The notes under the pieces: generated by a model | Database searches by the model: none | Seen by the model: the letters and a program-made list of their open reading frames with translations, nothing else | Told to the model about the DNA's origin: nothing | Made by a program: the position numbers and the translations under genes | Source: Allolobophora icterica | Lineage: Eukaryota > Annelida > Clitellata > Crassiclitellata > Lumbricidae | Length of the DNA: 64,000 nucleotides | NCBI GenBank assembly: GCA_963556255.1 | Contig: OY744617.1 | Coordinates: 25,637,689 to 25,701,688 of the forward strand | Direction: 5' to 3' | Shown here: one piece after another, positions 25,253 to 39,100 of the stretch | Layout of the letters: the number at the start of each line of letters is the position of its first letter | How positions within the stretch are numbered: position 1 is the stretch's first letter

Positions 25253-26371
25253 ATTCAGACGATAAATTTCCTGTATAGAATTATTCACATTTTCATTCAT
25301 GGAAAGAATGTGAACTTCCTGTTTAAAAACTCTTCATCATCCGATTTTTATATGAAAGTAAAACGTGCTAAGATATTTGTATCCATGGGTGAAATGTATA
25401 AATGATACATAATAGTTGTTGATTTTTTTATTCAAATGTTTTAATTTTCCAATTAATTTTTATACTGAACGTGTAGTCTACATATAATGAATCTGTTGAG
25501 TGTCAAGTGTAGGTGATTGTTTTAAGTAATAAAGATTATCAACTTATTTATGTTCACTTTCTTTAATTCAATTGTATCGCTTTTGTTTGAATCTATTTCG
25601 TGGTGATCCAGTCATTACTTGCTATAGTCATGGAGCTAGCTCATGTTTCGTGTGCACTTCAATGTACCCTCAGTTTGACCTCACAGGGTTATTATAGGTC
25701 ATGAAAGTGTGTCAAAAAAATTGGTCACATGATCCGCTTATTGATCGCTTAGCCGCCATATTGGATTCAAGATGGCGGGAAAAGGACTGTTTAAATCACT
25801 TGTATCACGGCCACTTCTTATCCGATTTCGACGTTTTCTTTGTTAAATTGTAGGTCTTGATAAGAGCTATCTTTTTGGTCTATATGTATTTTTTACTAAT
25901 TGTAGCCGTTTTTGAGAAATTTAGCAAAAACAATTTTAAAAAAAATAAATTTTCTGTATTTTTTGCTTTTTGCCACTGAAGGAGTAGAAAATGGGAAAAT
26001 ATTACTCTGACAAAATATAATCAGCATTTAATAAACTTTCAAATGGTACTATTGAAAGTAATATTATGTTGTGCCATTTTCTTCTAGGATTCAAAATTGA
26101 TATCCAGTGCAGTGCCATTCGAGTAACCAAGCGTACCTTTCATATGCCTGTTCCACAGCTGTTTTCCATTCGATTTTGACGTTTTTTTCTTTGAATTGTA
26201 TGTCTTAATTAGAGCTATCTTTTTGGTCCGTGCATATATTTTGCTAATTATAGCCGTTTTTGAGAAATTAAACAAAAACAATATTTTTAAACAAATTTTC
26301 TGTAGTATCACACCAATTTTTCAATCTTTTTTGTTTTTACGTTAAGGTTCTTATCAGTATTCAGGGCCCTA

Positions 26372-27080
26372 GTGGTGAGGGTACATTTAAACAATGTTAT
26401 GAAGAAGACACATGACACCTCATGTGTTATCTGCCAAAAGAGGGGGGCAACAAGCTTCCCGCTTACAGTGAGAATAATGGCAGGAAGAAAATTCAAGAAG
26501 CATCTGTTGTTCTCCGGGATGATATCTTGTCAGAAGTCCCAGAAGATGGTATGTATGGACTGTTAGTAAACGTCCAACCTGAAACGAGCTGATCTGAACC
26601 TCCCCCCCCCCCCAAAGCGTTGTAGCAGCAGACATTCTGAACAATCAAAAGATTCTTCATCTTGGTGCATGATTTGTATGAATCACGTGAGTTATGGACA
26701 AAATAAACAGTTTTGTATATGCGAAAACAAATACGCTCTAGATTTACTTCATACTATCAAGATGATGCTCGGAGAAAACTTCCACCCTTGAAGATGATAA
26801 GTCCGTTTTTGCTGGTGACATTATGTCTCACAAGAGGTGCATGAACAGGTATATACTGAACTTCAAAACAGATAATGAACCGAAGACACAGAGCCCTGAT
26901 GACTGTATTAGAAATGGATTTAAAGATATAATCGTCATATTGCAACTTGAAACAACAGATTACAGTATAATCTTCCTCAAGAGAGAAGTTTAATAAAGTA
27001 TCTTTCTGGAGATATATGTATGTTTCAAATCGCCCGATGAAGACAGTGTTGATTGAACAATTTGGTTCATCAATATGTTT
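26372..27080 (+). pseudogene. Left-copy N-terminal part of the element protein
   Basis: A zinc-ribbon-like start reads DTSCVICQKRGATSFPLTVR. After frame breaks it is followed by MMLGENFHP, KSVFAGDIMSHKRCMNRY and IEQFGSSICFTYTRNK. A CxxCQ segment followed by a D...H..C motif and a FG..I.F segment is a pattern I recall from unclassified repetitive proteins of marine invertebrates. Several stops interrupt it. The first part is repeated inverted at 29085-29279. Confidence 0.5.
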
Positions 27081-27367
27081 CACTTACACAAGAAACAAGA
27101 CACTTTTCTGGCAACTTCAAGCAATCTTGAAGAATTATGCTACCCAATCCTGAGAAATTAATCTTATCAAATCCAAGGAACATTGGTATTAATCTTACAA
27201 CAGAACTGGCGTGAAGCTCCCAGTTTCCATCTCTAAGAGATCATGTGAGGTCTCGGAGTATTGGAATAAAGGCAATGATGAACTGATACCAAAACTTAAA
27301 TAGAACACTTTTGTTAACACCTTCTGCAACAAGTTCAGCCATCTGACTCTGTAGAACGTGAAGATCT

Positions 27368-28834
27368 TCATTGACAGCGCTGGTGTAATGATGCGTTTTC
27401 TACGGATCCTTTGATGTAACAGCTTCCTGTAGAGAAACCAGAGTCAACTAATTCTTGCTCCAGTAGGATTTCATTACATTCCATGAATGCTATCCACAGT
27501 AGCCTTTCCATTGCCTCAGCTAACATAAACTGACTTCTAAAGGACCGTGCATAGCTTCCAGCAAGAGTGGTCTGAACTATTACAGGACCAGACACCAGGT
27601 TCTGTTATAATACTGTCAGCGACACTGTCTGATAGATATGCACCAATGCAGGCATATACTTCTTTAGCAGAATGGAAACCTTCGAGACAAACAAAAAGGT
27701 TGGTAAATTCTTGGAACAGAAGCAGTTACAGCTCTTTTGCCACATCTTCATCACACCAAATGGTTGTCTCACTTGCAATAAGCAATCCTGGAAGTTCTTC
27801 ATACAAGTACCGTATATATTGTGTTATAAGCAGTTGCAGGGTGTGGTATTATAGGAGTGGACGCTGTGGTTTGTGAGTGGTAAACTTTGAGTTGAGGTTA
27901 GACTGCTGAATGCATTGCATGATGGGACGATTTGCTTGTCAGTCTCTTTCTTGGAAGGAAAGTTTTTGCTGTGAAAGAATCTAGCAAAAAACCATATTTT
28001 ATCCATGATTTCTTTTGCCTCACTTGTTGTGTTAAGATCCTCTGTCCTCTCAGCTCGAACAAAGCCTATTGGAACTTTACCAAGCATGCAAAGTTTACGA
28101 TGGTGGAGTAGTTCCTGGCAAGGCAATCGTCCCTGGAGAGACCCATTTTTGGAAGTCTGCCAAAGTGGTTAAATTGTGCTGATGACTTGGGTGACCAACA
28201 CCATCAGTTTGTTCTGAAAAATTACAAGCACAGTATCATGACTGTTACCTGCTACCCTTTCCTGATAGAACATGCTCATTATGGTCGAAATAGTCCAATG
28301 CACCTGAAATATGCACGTTTCTCTGCATTTCAGGTGGAAGTGGTGTTCTTGAGTAGTTTGATTCCTGTACTGTTTGAGTCAGTAGAGTATCATTCTGTCG
28401 TTCCACCTCATGACAGCTAACACCAAGGTCAAGTTTCTTCATGTCTGTAATGTCTTTGATCGTGTCATTTTGTGTATACTTGGTGAAATCATGTTCAATA
28501 AGGATTCTTTCCTTTATCCATCACGTATTGGAATACTAAATCACATTTTCGTTTCACAGAATGTGATGCAGAATATGATGGTAAAAGTTTCCCATAACTG
28601 TGGTTTAGAGGCTCTAAACTCATCAAGTGATTTTCTTAAATCATAAGCATTGTCAACTGTTCCTTTTAATTGGAAATCGTACTCAAGACATTCTTGCTGT
28701 AACTGCTTTGCACATTCCTCAACAACCGGAGTATCTTTTAGCCTTTCCACCAGAGTAACTGCAGTGACCTTTGGGCTAGCACCATTTGGGATTCTGTCTT
28801 CTTGCTTGTGTGAGTGAAACATATTGATGAACAA
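27368..28834 (-). pseudogene. Right-copy central and C-terminal part of the element protein
   Basis: Minus-strand segments include VTAVTLVERLKDTPVVEECA, LPCQELLHHRKLCMLGKVPI, KEIMDKIWFFARFFHSKNF and VRQPFGVMKMWQKSCNCF. They follow the right arm in order and are separated by stops and frame changes. They carry the part of the protein absent from the left copy. Function and superfamily are not recognised. Confidence 0.45.
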
Positions 28835-30319
28835 AATTGAAGGGTGGAAGTTCTCTCAAAAACATCACCGTGATAGTATTGAAACTGTAGCATTTAACTG
28901 TAGCATTTAAAAAATCTAGAGCGCATTTTTTTCGCATACACAAAACTGTTTATTTTGTCCATAACTCACGTGATTCATACAAATCATGCACCAAGATGAA
29001 GAATCTTTTGATTGTTCAGAATGTCTGCTGCTACAACGCTTTGGGGGGGGGGTTCAGATCAGCTTGTTTCAGGTTGGACGTTTACTAACAGTCCATACAT
29101 ACCATCTTCTGGGACTTCTGACAAGATATCATCCCGGAGAACAACAGATGCTTTTTGAATTTTCTTCCTGCCATTATTCTCACTGTAAGCGGGAAGCTTG
29201 TTGCCCCCCTCTTTTGGCAGATAACACATGAGGTGTCATGTGTCTTCTTCATAACATTGTTTAAATGTACCCTCACCACTAGGGCCCTGAATACTGATAA
29301 GAACCTTAACGTAAAAACAAAAAAGATTGAAAAATTGGTGTGATACTACAGAAAATTTGTTTTAAAATATTGTTTTTGTTTAATTTCTCAAAAACGGCTA
29401 TAATTAGCAAAATCTATGCACGGACCAAAAAGATAGCTCTAATTAAGACATACAATTCAAAGAAAAAAACGTCAAAATCGAATGGAAAACAGCTGTGGAA
29501 CAGGCATATGAAAGGTACGCTTGGTTACTCGAATGGCACTGCACTGGATATCAATTTTGAATCCTAGAAGAAAATGGCACAACATAATATTACTTTCAAT
29601 AGTACCATTTGAAAGCTTATTAAATGCTGATTATATTTTGTCAGAGTAATATTTTCCCATTTTCTACTCCTTCAGTGGCAAAAAGCAAAAAATACAGAAA
29701 ATTTATTTTTTTTAAAATTGTTTTTGCTAAATTTCTCAAAAACGGCTACAATTAGTAAAAAATACATATAGACCAAAAAGATAGCTCTTATCAAGACCTA
29801 CAATTTAACAAAGAAAACGTCGAAATCGGATAAGAAGTGGCCGTGATACAAGTGATTTAAACAGTCCTTTTCCCGCCATCTTGAATCCAATATGGCGGCT
29901 AAGCGATCAATAAGCGGATCATGTGACCAATTTTTTTGACACACTTTCATGACCTATAATAACCCTGTGAGGTCAAACTGAGGGTACATTGAAGTGCACA
30001 CGAAACATGAGCTAGCTCCTAGACTACTATCAGAATTGCACTCAAACTGACTTATTGAGTGGTAGCCACCACATTTGAATGACATAATCTGTACAATATG
30101 TCAATACCTTCCTGGTATATCAATAACGCCAAGGTACCCTACCTTAAACCTTTAAATTAAAAAAAACCGAGGTAATTAATTTTAACGACGAGGAGGCTCT
30201 AATAGCTACTGGAAGAACAATGCAGCTCGGTAAAATGAAAACATTATCGAGAACCGTTTTAACTGTGGAAAGGATTGATTTAAAGGCAGCTAATCAAACG
30301 AAAATGGTCAAACTTCACT

Positions 30320-30720
30320 TTCTTTGGAACATTACATGAAAGGCTTCTGGAAAATTCTTCAACTGAACAAGGTTAGGCCTACATTAATTTTACGTTCTGA
30401 AAACATTTCAATTCAACTGAACAGGAATGAATGTTGGCATAGAAAAAACATTGTGCTGTTAATAAATAACGTTGCATCATGTTTTATGTTACAGGAAACT
30501 CAGCTATTCTAAATTTCTTGTAAAAAAATCGTTGACCGAAAACAGGTTTACTGTACAAATGCAATGCGTTTTGGACCGATCCACCGGTGATGCAGTAACG
30601 GGGAACACAAGTGAACACAGATTGCAACGACCGAAAGTTCTTTGGTAATCCAGATCGACGCTTCAAGTAAGATGGGTGACAAGGTCTTACAAAGGAAGTA
30701 CAATATGAAAATAAAGCCAT
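30320..30720. repeat. Array-conserved block, unit 2
   Basis: Copy of 13760-14160 with the same CCGATCCACCGGTGATGCAG core. It starts about 300 bases after the inverted-repeat element, whose insertion separated it from 25620. Confidence 0.6.
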
Positions 30721-31229
30721 CTCAACGATTTGTTTTAATTTGAATGCAGGAGAGATGTACTGAATATGGAAAGGGTGTTCGGACAACATGCATCGATGGT
30801 GCTCTTTGCTTCATCCTGTTTGTCATAGACTTAGATTCTTACATATGTGCAGGGTTATAGACGAAATTGACTTGATTGCATTAGATCAGATAATATCCAA
30901 TCATATGAAAGCAGATAAGATAAGATCAGACCAAATTAGATCAGATCATTAATCATTTTATCAAACACTTTCATTAATTGTTGTCTACGTATACTAGTTA
31001 AAGTAATAGCATGGAAAAGGAAATGTCCTACATCCAAAAGATTCTAGACGTATCTGCACAACCATTTTAAAAGATAAATCTCATCTGCGCTAACTTTTGG
31101 CAACTTTTTTTAAAACTCATCACTTTAAGTTACACACGTGATATAGCAGCGAGGTAACTGCTGGATCAACTGACCAGAGATATAGTAGTTTTCTTTGCTT
31201 TACTATATTCTTTGTCTACAGACCATTTT

Positions 31230-31600
31230 AGTCCATGGTCGACGTCATCGTCAAAGAACTCAAGGGCTCGTTGTACAGTGTTCACCTACGGACAACCACT
31301 GTAGCTAATTCAAGGGCTCGCATTCGTCAAATAATTCAAAGGCTCGTTGTTCAACTACGGACCACCACTGGAGCTACTCTCATGGCTCGCATTCGTCAAA
31401 GGATTCAAAGGCTGATTGCTAAACTACGGATAGCCACTGGAGCTGATCTTTGCGCTCGCATTCGTCAAAGAATTCAAAGGCTCGTTGTTCAACTATACTT
31501 ACAACCGCTGGAACTAATCTAAGGGCTCGCATTCGAGGAATTCAGAGGCTCGCTGTTAAACTACGGACATCCACTGGAGTTAATCTATGAGCTCACATTC
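31230..31600 (+). repeat. 69-bp tandem repeat, unit 2
   Basis: About five copies of the 69-bp unit. One frame is open for 95 codons and reads as repeats of the type ARIRQRIQRLVVQLRTTTGA. It is the longest of the three copies of this array, and the frame is broken in the last repeat. Confidence 0.85.
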
Positions 31601-32599
31601 GTCCAACCGTCTCTTCAACATCATCCCAGACATCGTCCGAAGCTCGATGAGGATCGTCTGTGAAGCAAGAAAGCCTGTCCACTTTTTCTGTTTAGCATTG
31701 TTTAGCAATGCCTTACACTCTGGTTGCAATGTTATGTTCGATAGAAAATTTACACGGAAGAACGATTCGGTAGAATATTTTAGTGGGTCGATACCATTTC
31801 GAAAGCATATATATGTACATACGCAGTGACGTGACAGTTACACCAGTTATATATAAAATTCTGTATATTGGATTGGTAAATAGGAGTTCCATCAAGTAAA
31901 ATAATACTTCGGAATTAAACTTGGTAACGCACATTTATGCACAGGACCGAACATAAGCAATCACTGCATATAGACCTACATCCATGTCTATATAAGAAGA
32001 GCCCAAGACTGTAGAACAATGTAGTGATGAAACTTGGCACTGGATCGGTATTAATGGCTGCTGTAAAACAGAGAATGTCTTTACATAAGCGCAACCATTA
32101 ATAGCGCAACTGAAAATTGGACTTTTGACCTTGGCACTAATTTGACTTGGGTCATTATGCATTGCGCATATTTAGCCATATTTATACATGAAGAGGCTGA
32201 TAATAAACACTTTCACCAGCTTCAGTTTCAATCTCTAGAAGAATGCTGTATATTTAACTGCTTGCTTTAGTTGTAAAACTGGCGCTTGAGAGGTTTATAG
32301 AGGCAGTCTCTTAAGGATATTAAGACATACATACACATACATATAAACGTACATGCATACATACATACATACAATGTATGCAACTCTCGACTCTGGTTTG
32401 TACGACGACTTTCTGGAAACAATTTCCTTCTTTATTAACTGGTGAAGGAATTTTAACGCGTGTCATCGATCCCACTGTTTGCTCCTCTGTGTGTGTCTCT
32501 CTCCCTTGCTCTGTCTGTTTCTCTGTGGTTCTGTCTCTGGTTCTCTTTTGTCGGTATATTTCTGTGTATTCTCTCGTGCTACACCCCGACCATTGCAGA

Positions 32600-33350
32600 G
32601 GAAGTAAGGACATACTTCCCCAAGCAATAGGAGAGGCAATACATATTTACCTAGTGGCCAATCTACCAAAATTCTCTCATATCTCAGCATATATGAGAGA
32701 TACACTCCACTGGCTCCCTATCGAGAACAGAATCAAACTCAACGTCGTCCTCCTTGGCCGGGCTTCGTTGGTTGGGTCTGCACCATCATACATAGAAGAG
32801 ATGTTCGTGCCGGTTTCAGCTCAGTCAGGTCGCCGGTTGCTTCGTTCTTCCACCCGTGTAGATCTTCTGCTTCCTCGCTGCCGCACGTTAACACGAGTGC
32901 ACGTGCACCATGCACTCACATGCGTTGGTCCATCCCTTTGAAACAATCGTCCAGTTAACAAGCGATCTGTCCCTTTGAACCATGCTCAAGCTACTTTTTC
33001 TGTCTATGTTAAGACCCACCTGTTCAGATCCCTTACAGCCGTGTTCATTGCGCCTTCAAAGGGTTCCTAAATGCGCATTATAAAAGTTCAGATACCCACA
33101 AACATACAACCCTGCATGTATATGATATATTTATGTGCGTTTGTATCTGCATGCATGCATGTGTATGAATGTATTTATGACTTATATGTATGTATGTATG
33201 TATGTATATATGTATGTATGTATCTATGTATGCATGCATATAGGGATGCATGTATGCTTGTATGCATGTGCAATTGTGTATGCATTCATTAATGGCTTCG
33301 ATGACGTCTTCTTCAGAACACCTAATGTATTAAATAAACGAATTTGATTG
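32600..33350 (+). pseudogene. LINE reverse transcriptase C-terminal fragment with 3' tail
   Basis: The plus strand reads FSHISAYMRDTLHWLPIENR and then a region with LPRCRTLTRVHVHHALTCVG and VYVKTHLFRSL. This is the conserved C-terminal block of CR1/L2/Rex-like reverse transcriptases. It ends in AATAAACGAATTTGATTGACTGATTGA. The fragment is 5'-truncated and has stops. A TATG microsatellite (33170-33240) interrupts the 3' part. Confidence 0.7.
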
Positions 33351-33379
33351 ACTGATTGATTAGTTGACTACCTCCCAAA

Positions 33380-33645
<266 letters not shown>

Positions 33646-34625
33646 AAGACGAATTTGAATGCAGGCATTTATATAGTCATAAATTTATAGGTCTAACTAT
33701 TATATAAATGAGCGCAGGTCACCTCGATGTGTTTATAAGGCACTTAAAACTTATTCGCCTACGTATCTTGAAGGAAATGTTTGCCTTGTAGCAGAACCTT
33801 TCTATCCTTAACCAGCGCGTTATTTTATGAGCTACACGTATATCGGAGGTGTTTCAGTTTCAGAATCATCAATAATCATGACTATTATTTTTTAGTTCAT
33901 TTATTTTTTAGATAGATCGCTTTAGAAAGGCCCAAAACTTGTGAAAACGAAACAAAGCTTTACTGCACGATATTCGTATGCATGTTTTCTTCTCTGATTA
34001 GTTGACTAACTGAATAATTGATTGACGAATGTGTATATGTATGCATGCATGCATGTGTACGTATGTATGTAAGTATGTATATATACATGTATGACATTGT
34101 ATGTATATATTTGTGTATGTATGTATGTATGTATGTATGGTAGGATGGTGCTGGGCTAGATCGGTTGCAATACACGCGCACTCCGAATGTTATTGTAAAA
34201 TTTAAAATCCGCAGACCGAATTCGTGAAATATGTCGATGTCAACAGTTGAATATTCAACTCAGCCATCAGGAATCTGAGGCTTTTTTCGCGAAAACAACG
34301 AACTTTTTCAGGATTATCAACTTTATGTTAAACTTAAATTCTTATGGAAAATAGGGATGGGCACTCGAGGCGCTACTGACAAAGTCACCTACTCGGTACT
34401 AGAGGACTGATATCGTCTGCAGGTATTGGAATTCAACTGTACAGTGATCTGCCTGTACGAAGTGACGTATCTCCATATCATTTATACTCGGTGAGACAAA
34501 CGGTGTGTACGAAAGTAGTAACGACCTAGGCATCTTAATCATTAACAGCGATATTTGGTACTCGTTTTCGGTATTAAAGTCTCTGTTTAGTTTCTACCAC
34601 TACAACTAACCTCTACGAATACATC

Positions 34626-35429
34626 ATGGCAAAAAAGATCGCTAAAGTAGATGAGTTAGTTGAGCTACTCAAAGATGACAAGGTTACTATGTTCTTAGTT
34701 GAAAGACTGGAAACCACGCTGGCACCAGCCTTAGAGATCATGATCGAAAAGAGAATCGACATAATCATTGCTAGGATCTTGCTCAAGATCGATCCGATCA
34801 TTGATGAAAAAATCAACAATCTAATGAAAGAAAAGCTAGAAGTCGTGCAATGTAAACAAACTTACCTTGAAGAGCAAAACAGCCAACTACGAGGCCGTTT
34901 GTCTCAGCTGGAGGTTGAAGCCAGATCGAACAACCTGCTGTTTCACGGCGTGGAGGAACTAGGTGTGTCAACCATGTCAAGACAAGAGGCGGAAAAGGAG
35001 GCGATCCACTCTACCCTCAGATTATGTACTGAAACTCTTGGGCTGAGCATGACTGAGAATGAGATCTCGACCGCCTACCGCCTTCCCAAAAAACCTAACG
35101 AAAAGCATCGACCAATAGTAGCCACGTTCACCTCACAGAAAATCCGGAACCTTGTTATCAAATCACGTACGCAACTGCGCAAAACGAGGATTTATATTAA
35201 TGAGCATCTCACCCAAGCCAATGCCCTTCTCTTTGCCAAAACAAGAGCATTGGTCAAGGAAGGTAGAGCCTCTTCAACGTGGACGGCGGGTGGATGGGTC
35301 TTTCTCCAGACAACTACTGACCAGGGACATAAACCATCGAAGATAACCTCGCTACAGGATCTTATGAAACTCACTTCAACCTCATGCTTCATGGGTTCTG
35401 CCTCAGTCGCTGCCACCGCACCGCCCTAG
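34626..35429 (+). CDS. LINE ORF1 protein, coiled-coil RNA-binding type
   Basis: 267 residues. Residues 1-100 are Leu/Ile/Lys/Glu-rich with heptad-like spacing, predicting a trimeric coiled coil. Around residue 97 comes EARSNNLLFHGVEE, the start of an RRM-like domain in L1-type ORF1 proteins. TAYRLPKK, RPIVATF and KTRIYINEHLT follow, matching the C-terminal domain. The last 30 residues are Ser/Thr/Ala-rich. The family binds element RNA as a chaperone in the ribonucleoprotein that ORF2 uses. No frame break is seen. There are 765 bases between its stop and the ORF2 start, unusually long for a LINE. Confidence 0.85.
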   Translation: MAKKIAKVDELVELLKDDKVTMFLVERLETTLAPALEIMIEKRIDIIIARILLKIDPIIDEKINNLMKEKLEVVQCKQTYLEEQNSQLRGRLSQLEVEARSNNLLFHGVEELGVSTMSRQEAEKEAIHSTLRLCTETLGLSMTENEISTAYRLPKKPNEKHRPIVATFTSQKIRNLVIKSRTQLRKTRIYINEHLTQANALLFAKTRALVKEGRASSTWTAGGWVFLQTTTDQGHKPSKITSLQDLMKLTSTSCFMGSASVAATAPP

Positions 35430-36194
35430 ATGTGGCTTTCGTCTCTACCCTGACTCCAGGGACCAGGACGCGAGCACGAAATCGCTATGGCTGACTACCC
35501 TCACGCACTTTGTTATGCCTTGCGGACGCTACCCTCACGCACCTTGTCGTGCCTTGCGGACGATCTCCGAATTGGAGGAATATTCTTGCCTTAAACTCGA
35601 TGTCGTACTCTGGTGCAAAAACCTGTTGTGAGTTTCACTGTTTGTGATGCAATTTGTACCATTTATTTTCAATTTATTTTCAATGGATTTTTTGGGGTTA
35701 TTGATCCAATAGCACATCTGTTTAATAACATTGTGAGTATAATCTCTGTTTCTGATCTCACAAAATGAATGGTATTAAACATTCTGTTAAAACTGCAAAA
35801 TAGGACAATAGACCTACACTGAACTACTACATTATCAACTGTACTAGTTACCAATATTAAAGAATCATGATTGTTTGCTAACTGCAATTGTACGAAAGTG
35901 GACTCGAAGGAATGTATAATTCTATCTCCTGTTTCTTATAAGGTTGGCCATTGCTCTGCTCCCGTCTGACATACTGTATTAAGTTTACCAGAATATCGTA
36001 CCTTACTTACTAACTAGCACCTTATGATCTGCCTCACATTAGAATAAGTGTTTGTCTATGTTTGCGTTTGTTGCCTGTAGCTAATTACATGGCTCTTTTT
36101 GTTCTTTGTGTTATTATAAGTTGCCTCGATTAGTTTTGTTTCATAGTACGTAAATAAAGTAACTGAGGATTGCTCATCCTATACATTATTCATT

Positions 36195-39100
36195 ATGCGG
36201 TTATGCATGGATCTAGTTTTGTTTCGTTTAAGAGTGCTGTGTATATATACTAACCTGTCAGCGTCTAATTCTCCACGCGACTCCAGCCGAGACGGGTCCA
36301 ATATAGGCCTATTGATAAGTGATCTTGCCTACTCAACGAGATCTGTCAATCTTAACAAGGATCTTAATGCAACTCGGGCTGACTCCGCTGGGGGTAATAA
36401 ACTTATAGGATTCATTGATGATAATAATGATGTTGAATATTCCGAGTCTTCTGACTCAAGCGGAGACGAAGGCTTATGGTTAGCACAGGATTTAGAACTT
36501 GAAGTCTTCCCACCTTCAACAGAAGCTAATGATGCCGATGCTAATGATTATTTAGACCCGGACCAAACTTTTTATAGAAACATACCATGGACTAGTGACT
36601 ACGTTGCTCTTGAGGTATTAGAAAATAAAGGATTGACTACTGAAAAGAAAAATGCCTCATTAACGACGCTGCACATAAACTGCAGGAGTGCTGCACACAA
36701 ACTCAATCAGATTTGTGAATTAGTGACTAAAAAGAAAGCTGATTTAGTCGCAGTAACGGAGACCTGGTTAGACCAAAATCTATTAGACACTGTTCATATA
36801 CCTGAATTTAACTTTATAGGTAGGGCTAGGAATAGAGGCAGGGGTGGGGGAGTTGGATTTTTTGTTAAAGATTCCCTGAATTATCATATACTGGAGCTGA
36901 GGGATAACAGAGGTCAGGAAGAGAACTTCGAAAGTCTGTTCATCAGACTTAACCTTAAGAATACGACTCCCGTAATAGGTGTCATTTACCGTCCACCTGG
37001 ACTTGGCCTTGATGTATTCACTGCTGAATTTGACCAATTATTATCTACCCTGAAATCAAAATCTAAAGATATAATACTTCTTGGCGACTATAACATTGAT
37101 CTGCTAAAAGTAAATGATCATAAAGAAACTAGTCTTTATTATAATACTTTAATTGCTCACCATTACCTCCCAGTCATCACCAAGCCTACAAGAATTACTC
37201 CAACTATTAAAACACTGATTGATAATATACTGACTACTGCCTGGTCTAAGCGTACTATGGCCTCTATTATTATTTCTGATATCTCAGATCACTTGCCCAT
37301 CATTGCCGAATTTTCCTTTGAATCCAACCCTACTATTAAAACTACATGCAATGACCGTAGATCTATTACATCTAATGGGCTAAATAAATTTTCAGAGGCA
37401 CTGAAAGAGGAAAGCTGGGATCTAGTAGCAGAACACTCCCTACAAGGTAGGACTAACGAAGCTTATGACTGCTTCTTCCAAAAATATAAACGGCTTTATG
37501 ATAATGCTTTTCCACTTCAGGAAAATCGCACAAGCAAAAATAATAAGTTAAGGAATCCCTGGATGACTGTGGGTCTACTAAAATCTACAAGGAAAAAAAA
37601 CCGACTATATATAAAATACCTTAAAAAACCCACTATAGACAATAAAAGCAAGTTCACTATCTATCGAAATAAATTCAAAGCTTTAAGAATAGCCGCTGAG
37701 CGAAATTATTATGCAGAAGAATTTTTAAAACACCATAATGATCTTAAATCTACTTGGAAATTAATTCGCTCTGCCCTTCAGCTGGATAATAAGCGCATGA
37801 GAATTGACTCTTTGGTAATTCACAACGTTACTGTCGATAACTCTGAGATAATAGCAAATTCATTTAATGAATACTTTATTAATATACCGAGAGATCTGGC
37901 TAGCAAATTACCTCCTGCATTGACCACGTTTGAGGATTACTTGCCTGCTTCCACCCAATCATCTATGGGACTTCTCCCTACCTCACAAGAGGAAATACTG
38001 AATATTGGACTTGGTATGAAAAAAACCCACTCAAAAGGATTGGATGACATTGACCCATATATAGCATTACCTAACCTGCACTTAATTGTATATCCACTAA
38101 TGCTCTTCATCAACTCCTCTTTGCTAAATGGAATTGTACCGAATCAGTTAAAAGCGGCCAAGGTCATACCAGTATTTAAAAAAGGTGATAAGCAAAATTG
38201 TGAGAACTACCGACCAATATCCATATTACCTTTTTTTGCTAAATTTTTGGAAAAGGTAATGCACGATAGGCTTAGCTCCTTCATTAATAAAACTAAAACT
38301 CTCCATCCCTCTCAGCATGGGTTCCGGTCTGGACACTCTACCTTCATGGCGCTGATCGACATGGAGGATAAAATTTCTAAAGCCCTTGATAATAACGAAT
38401 ATGCAGTAGGGATATTTATCGATGTAGCTAAGGCATTCGATTCTGTAGACCATAACATACTAATTAAAAAAATGATTAATTTGGGAATTAGGGGGATTTT
38501 GATTAAATGGTTCAATAGCTACTTAGAATCACGAACCCAAATAGTAAGTTGCAATGGAGCTTACTCACAACCGGGAATAATTTCCTCGGGGGTGCCCCAG
38601 GGATCCAACCTGGGACCTCTTTTATTCTTATTATATATAAATGACCTCGCACAGATTTCCACTTCTCTCTATTTTGTTCTCTTTGCAGATGATACCAGCA
38701 TTTTTCAATCTGGTACATCTTGGGCTACCCTTATTAATTCTGTCAATGCGGAGCTTAGCAAAGTTAATGATTGGTTTGTCGCTAACAAATTAACACTCAA
38801 CATAAAAAAGACAAATTACATAGTTTTTAAATCTTACAGGAAAATTAAGCCCATAATTGGTGAACTATCCATTAATAATGAACCTATTACCAAAGTGGAC
38901 TCTATAAAGTTTCTGGGTGTCTTCATTGACAATCATCTAAGTTGGAAGGATCATATTAACTATATATCCTTAAAAATCGCCAAAAATATAGGAATAATTT
39001 CTAGAGTTTCTAAAATGCTTCCTATAAATATCAGACTGTGCCTATATAACTCCCTAATCCTTCCTTATCTCTCATATTCCAACTTAATATGGGCCTCAAA

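Larger units (their letters stand above)
25632..30019. mobile_element. 4.4-kb inverted-repeat structure: two opposed copies of one element
   Basis: The outer ends GGAGCTAGCTCATGTTTCG and its inverse are identical. Arms of about 1.17 kb (25632-26790 and 28840-30019) are nearly identical in inverted orientation. Homology resumes at 27056-27090 against 28795-28840, with about 266 bases missing from the right copy. The rest of the right copy extends to about 27346 on the minus strand. In unit 1 the empty site is 13620-13650 (CATTACTTGC...GCACTAAAACTGA). The structure inserted after unit duplication. Confidence 0.8.

Noticed and set aside
36783..38718. Minus-strand ORFs inside the LINE
   Set aside because: Shadows of ORF2.
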